Origin: Alphaproteobacteria bacterium
GTDB lineage: Bacteria; Pseudomonadota; Alphaproteobacteria; UBA828
Assembly: GCA_029937205.1 (NCBI GenBank)
Contig: JAPYQV010000153.1
Span: 1 to 6,761 of the forward strand
DNA: 6,761 nt
Reading direction: 5' to 3'
The notes under the pieces are model-generated. The model worked only from the letters and a program-made list of their open reading frames with translations. It was not told where the DNA came from and searched no databases. Numbering within the stretch: the stretch's first letter is position 1; the number at the start of each line of letters is the position of its first letter. Positions 6,340 to 6,761 of this stretch are shown in pieces. Position numbers and translations under genes: made by a program.

Positions 6340-6761
6340 GATTTCGCCTCCGCCACTGTTTGCCGCCCGAGCCGGCGCACCAGCTCGCGGCGATAACGAG
6401 CGCTGGCATGGGGATCGTCCGTCGCCGCCAAATCCCAGGCGAGATCGTTGAGCGCGTCATCCAGCGCCGTACCGTCGAGGTCAGCGGGCAATTCCCGCAC
6501 CATTGGCCGATCGGCGACGCCACCAACGGCAATGCGCACATGCTCCTGGGTCGCCTTCACTGCGAAAGCGGCAAGCGCGAAATCACCGTGGCGGAGTGCC
6601 ATTTCTGTAAAGCCATATCCGGCCCCCGCCTCGGCCACGGGAAAGCGCGCGGCGACGACGATTTCATCCACCGCGCGTGCCGTGGCGAGCATGCCAATTT
6701 GAAAATCTGCGGCCTTCACCACACGCTGACTCGCCTCCGATTGCAGCACCACCTCACCGCC
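6327..6761 (-). CDS. hmfB: FAD-binding subunit of a molybdenum hydroxylase (C-terminal part; 5' end beyond the window)
   Basis: The last 144 residues of a CoxM-type FAD subunit are visible; the frame stays open to the right edge, so about the first half of a normal protein of some 280-290 residues, including the main FAD-binding loops, is missing. Seen here: the GGE...VVKAADF...ARAVDEIVVAARFP stretch, which typically joins the FAD domain to the C-terminal domain, then YGFTEMALRHGDFALAA, the family's conserved 'RxGDFA' segment, and an ASARYRRELVRRL helix near the end. The subunit carries electrons from the Fe-S clusters to the final acceptor. It overlaps the small-subunit gene by 13 nt. The large molybdopterin subunit (HmfA in the furoate system) is not in the window and would be expected further right. 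The symbol depends on operon order. Confidence 0.85.
   Translation of the reverse strand, partial: GGEVVLQSEASQRVVKAADFQIGMLATARAVDEIVVAARFPVAEAGAGYGFTEMALRHGDFALAAFAVKATQEHVRIAVGGVADRPMVRELPADLDGTALDDALNDLAWDLAATDDPHASARYRRELVRRLGRQTVAEAKSCRA

Overview
The window (about 60% GC by eye) looks like a proteobacterial, most likely alphaproteobacterial, chromosome segment carrying catabolic genes. The evidence is gene type and packing: a CO-dehydrogenase/xanthine-dehydrogenase-type molybdenum hydroxylase next to an acyl-CoA ligase and a crotonase, tightly overlapping genes, and good Shine-Dalgarno sites. No rRNA, tRNA, CRISPR array, insertion sequence or phage gene was seen.

Layout. Left, plus strand (77-1830): a LarA/DUF2088 family protein (relative of nickel-pincer lactate racemase) followed 17 nt later by a 105-residue protein with a DUF1858-like CxxC domain. 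Right, minus strand, reading from the right edge to 1827: the C-terminal half of an FAD subunit, a complete [2Fe-2S] subunit, an AMP-forming acyl-CoA ligase, an enoyl-CoA hydratase family protein and a benzoylformate-decarboxylase-like ThDP enzyme. The minus-strand genes overlap or sit 1-17 nt apart, so they form one operon whose promoter and first gene(s) lie outside the window. The two operons converge, and their last stop codons share one TTAA palindrome at 1827-1830.

How the genes may work together. The order FAD subunit - FeS subunit - CoA ligase - crotonase is that of hmfBCDE in the 2-furoate pathway (hmfABCDE of Cupriavidus basilensis). There furoate is activated to furoyl-CoA (HmfD), hydroxylated by the molybdenum enzyme HmfABC, and the ring-opened 2-oxoglutaroyl-CoA is hydrolysed (HmfE) to 2-oxoglutarate. 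A related heteroaromatic or aromatic acid cannot be excluded from sequence alone. The ThDP enzyme is an extra last gene, translationally coupled to the crotonase. A decarboxylase for a 2-oxo acid, perhaps 2-oxoglutarate itself, would fit but is inference.

The LarA homologue keeps the cofactor lysine and the nickel histidine but has lost other catalytic residues of lactate racemase, so its substrate is probably not lactate. Its pairing with a small CxxC protein is the least explained part of the window.
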